64,000 nt of DNA from Pyronema omphalodes. Taxonomy: Eukaryota; Ascomycota; Pezizomycetes; Pezizales; Pyronemataceae. The notes beneath the pieces are model-generated. The model worked only from the letters and a program-made list of their open reading frames with translations. It was not told the origin of the DNA and searched no databases. Positions 62,364-64,000 of this stretch are shown here, one piece after another (positions within the stretch are counted from its first letter, which is position 1; the number at the start of each line of letters is the position of its first letter). Made by a program: the position numbers and the translations under genes. The DNA lies in the NCBI GenBank assembly GCA_024516155.1, contig JAJJXM010000093.1:1-64000 (forward strand), in the 5' to 3' direction.

Positions 62364-64000
62364 TATTTATTTATTTCTTTATTCATACACGCATCCAACT
62401 GTAAGGTTATGGCGGAATCAACAAATTTAATACAATGTTGAGAACCTGGGGGCGATGCCAGGTCCCCACTGGGTAAGCCCCAGAGCTGTCTATGTGGGTG
62501 GGAGTGTAGTCTCCCAAGTCTCGCCGTGCAGTTTTTCATCTAGCGTCGTCAGATGCAAGGAGCCCTGTGCGCTCGGAGGCCACCTCGCCGGGTCGATCCC
62601 CCATTCCCTCCACCCTTCCCCTCCCATTTTTAACCATTTTTCCGCCTTTACTTCCTCCCCAAATCAAAACAGAGCAAAAGAAAAAGTAACTCCTCCGGGC
62701 CACCGTCCCCGCGCCTCCCATCTCTCCCCGCTCTCCGTCCGCGTCGTCAACTCCTCTGCTCCCCCGCGCACCTCCTCCGCTGCTCCCTCCTGTCCGCGCC
62801 TCTTCTCCTTCTCTACCTCCGCGCATCATCACCCCTCACTCGTCACCGTCTCCGATCTCCTCTCCCGCACGCCTTTTCATCTTCGCTTCCCCACCCATCT
62901 CACGTTCCGCTTGACCTCCTCCAAAGAAACAAAAGAAAACAGGAAAAGTAACCCCTTGTCGTCCCCACGTTGCTCCTCCTGCCTCCTTTGCCTCGCTCCT
63001 CATCCCCTGCGTCTCCCCTCTCTCGCCTTCTCTGCGTCCTGTCCTCGTTCCTCTCCTTCCGACAGCGTCCTCGCTTCCACTCGACCCTCACTCGCCCTAC
63101 TCGTCGTCTATATACATATATATTATATTATTTTTATTTTTATTATTTTTTTTTTTTTTTTTTTTATTTTGATTTTTCATTAGTTATCGTGGGTTTCCGC
63201 GTGCTCGTCCGTCAGGTCCAGCAGCGTCCCGCAGCCCGTTGTCAGTGTATGAGGGGTGTCCTCTTCTGCGGGGTGAGTACTCAACTTCGCGTGTGCCAAT
63301 TCGTCGCCTTGGTGTCCGAGATCATGGTGGACAGAGCTTTCGTTCCGGCAGTCGTATACCAGATCGTGGGGAGAGTCAGTTGGCGTCGTCGGGGGATGTG
63401 CAGTGTGTGGCGTAGTTCAGTCCGCTGTGTGTTAAAGTTTGGGCATGAGAGAATCAGGTGCTTGGAGGTTTCTGGGGGGTGAAGTGGGCAATGGCAGGAG
63501 CGGGAGGGGTATTTGGCGGTGGGAGGGTGTGCTACGCAATCCAAAAAATACCCATCGCCTGTGCGGAGTCCCAGTATGACCGTCGATATCTTTCGCGGGA
63601 CGGTAGTGTATGCGCTATCGAGGCTTTTGCGGTGGGGGGCGTCGTACGTCTTGGGTTTTGGTGATGAAGAGTACCAGTCCACCCAGTCGGTAACATACTG
63701 CTCTCTTACCTGGCGTCTAATCCAGGAGAGGGAAATCGGGGGTGGCGCGGTGGGGTTAATGGAGGTAGCTGTTTTTGCCAGGAGATTGGCGGTGTTGTTC
63801 CCGGTGATGTCTGTGTGGCCGGGGACCCAATGTAGAGTTGCGGATGATCCGGAGCGGTGAAGGGCGGACGCCGTCGTGAGGATCGAGAGGGCGAGTTCCT
63901 GGCCCGGACCGTAGGAGGAGCGGGAGGCGCGGAGGATGGCTGCCTAATTGTCGGTGAATATGTGTATTTGGCGTTGGGTGTGTCTGTTGAGGGTGATGGT
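62364..64000 (-). mobile_element. L-A LINE copy 6, 3' part, continues beyond the window
   Basis: On the minus strand it has a (AAAT)n tail at 62364-62385, the hairpin (62390-62415), purine-rich 3'UTR, internal A-run (63148-63166 as T) and ORF2 C-terminus. It is inserted in copia RT. Whether a target duplication exists cannot be seen. Confidence 0.85.
63181..64000 (-). pseudogene. L-A ORF2 C-terminus: RNase H and tail domain
   Basis: It reads RNase H end motifs (HWVPGHT-like region near 63820, a stop in place of the Gln codon of FTDNQAA near 63945), WYSSSPKPKTYDAPHRK, ILGLRTGDGYFLD and CHCPLHPPETSKH. A frameshift near 63290 precedes the final TLTTGWGTLLDLTDEHAETHDN-like end. It is dead by frameshift and stop. 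Confidence 0.75.

Overview
The window is a dense nest of transposable elements from a eukaryote, most likely a filamentous fungus. The evidence is fungal-style (Tad1/I-like) LINEs with an APE endonuclease, reverse transcriptase (RT) and RNase H, a chromodomain Ty3/gypsy element, a Ty1/copia element and a PIF/Harbinger relic. I found no convincing host gene, rRNA, tRNA gene, CRISPR or bacterial feature. Many copies stay GC-rich with long open frames, so strong RIP-type mutation is not apparent. The genus cannot be told from the sequence alone.

Four recurring non-LTR families are named here for convenience. L-A is autonomous: ORF1 with zinc knuckles, ORF2 with EN-RT-RNH, and an (AAAT)n tail. 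Its copies lie at 3.1-8.0 (-), 10.0-17.5 (+), 26.3-27.1 (-), 31.8-38.7 (+), 46.6-53.4 (-) and 62.4-64.0 kb (-). L-B has the same plan with different proteins and an (AAC/CAAA) tail: 1.5-3.1 (-) and 19.3-26.0 kb (+). L-C is a third RT lineage with a (CAAA)n tail, present as fragments at 8.0, 8.6-9.3, 18.7-19.3, 26.0-26.3, 38.9-42.4 and 42.8-44.4 kb. N is a short element with only one gag-like ORF (about 480 aa): 0-1.5, 9.3-10.0 plus 17.5-18.7, 44.4-46.3, 53.9-55.9 and 56.0-57.9 kb, all on the minus strand.

Layout. 0-8 kb: N, L-B and L-A joined head to tail on the minus strand. 8-19.3 kb: a four-level nest of L-C interrupted by N (11-bp target duplication), N by L-A (13 bp), and L-A by a solo LTR (5 bp). 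19.3-26 kb: the best L-B copy. 26-31.8 kb: an L-A 3' end and a chromovirus whose 5' part is replaced by an L-A copy that runs to 38.7 kb. 38.9-42.4 kb: L-C carrying a PIF/Harbinger deletion derivative. 42.4-46.3 kb: an orphan segment, L-C and N. 46.6-53.4 kb: an L-A copy with an intact 1,333-aa ORF2. 53.4-59 kb: a second gypsy element split by two N insertions, with a 2.4-kb segment inverted. 59-62.4 kb: a copia element interrupted by a 1.6-kb non-autonomous LTR element. 62.4-64 kb: an L-A 3' end.

The most interesting biology is the interaction between families. The ORF-only N element occurs with two different 3' ends, one matching L-A and one matching L-C. All families end in a related hairpin with compensatory base changes, and L-A, L-B and N share a C-rich 5' start motif. 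ORF1 and ORF2 overlap by 8 nt in both lineages where the junction is visible. This fits a guild of autonomous LINEs parasitised by a gag-like-ORF element that changes RT donor by changing tail. That interpretation is inference.
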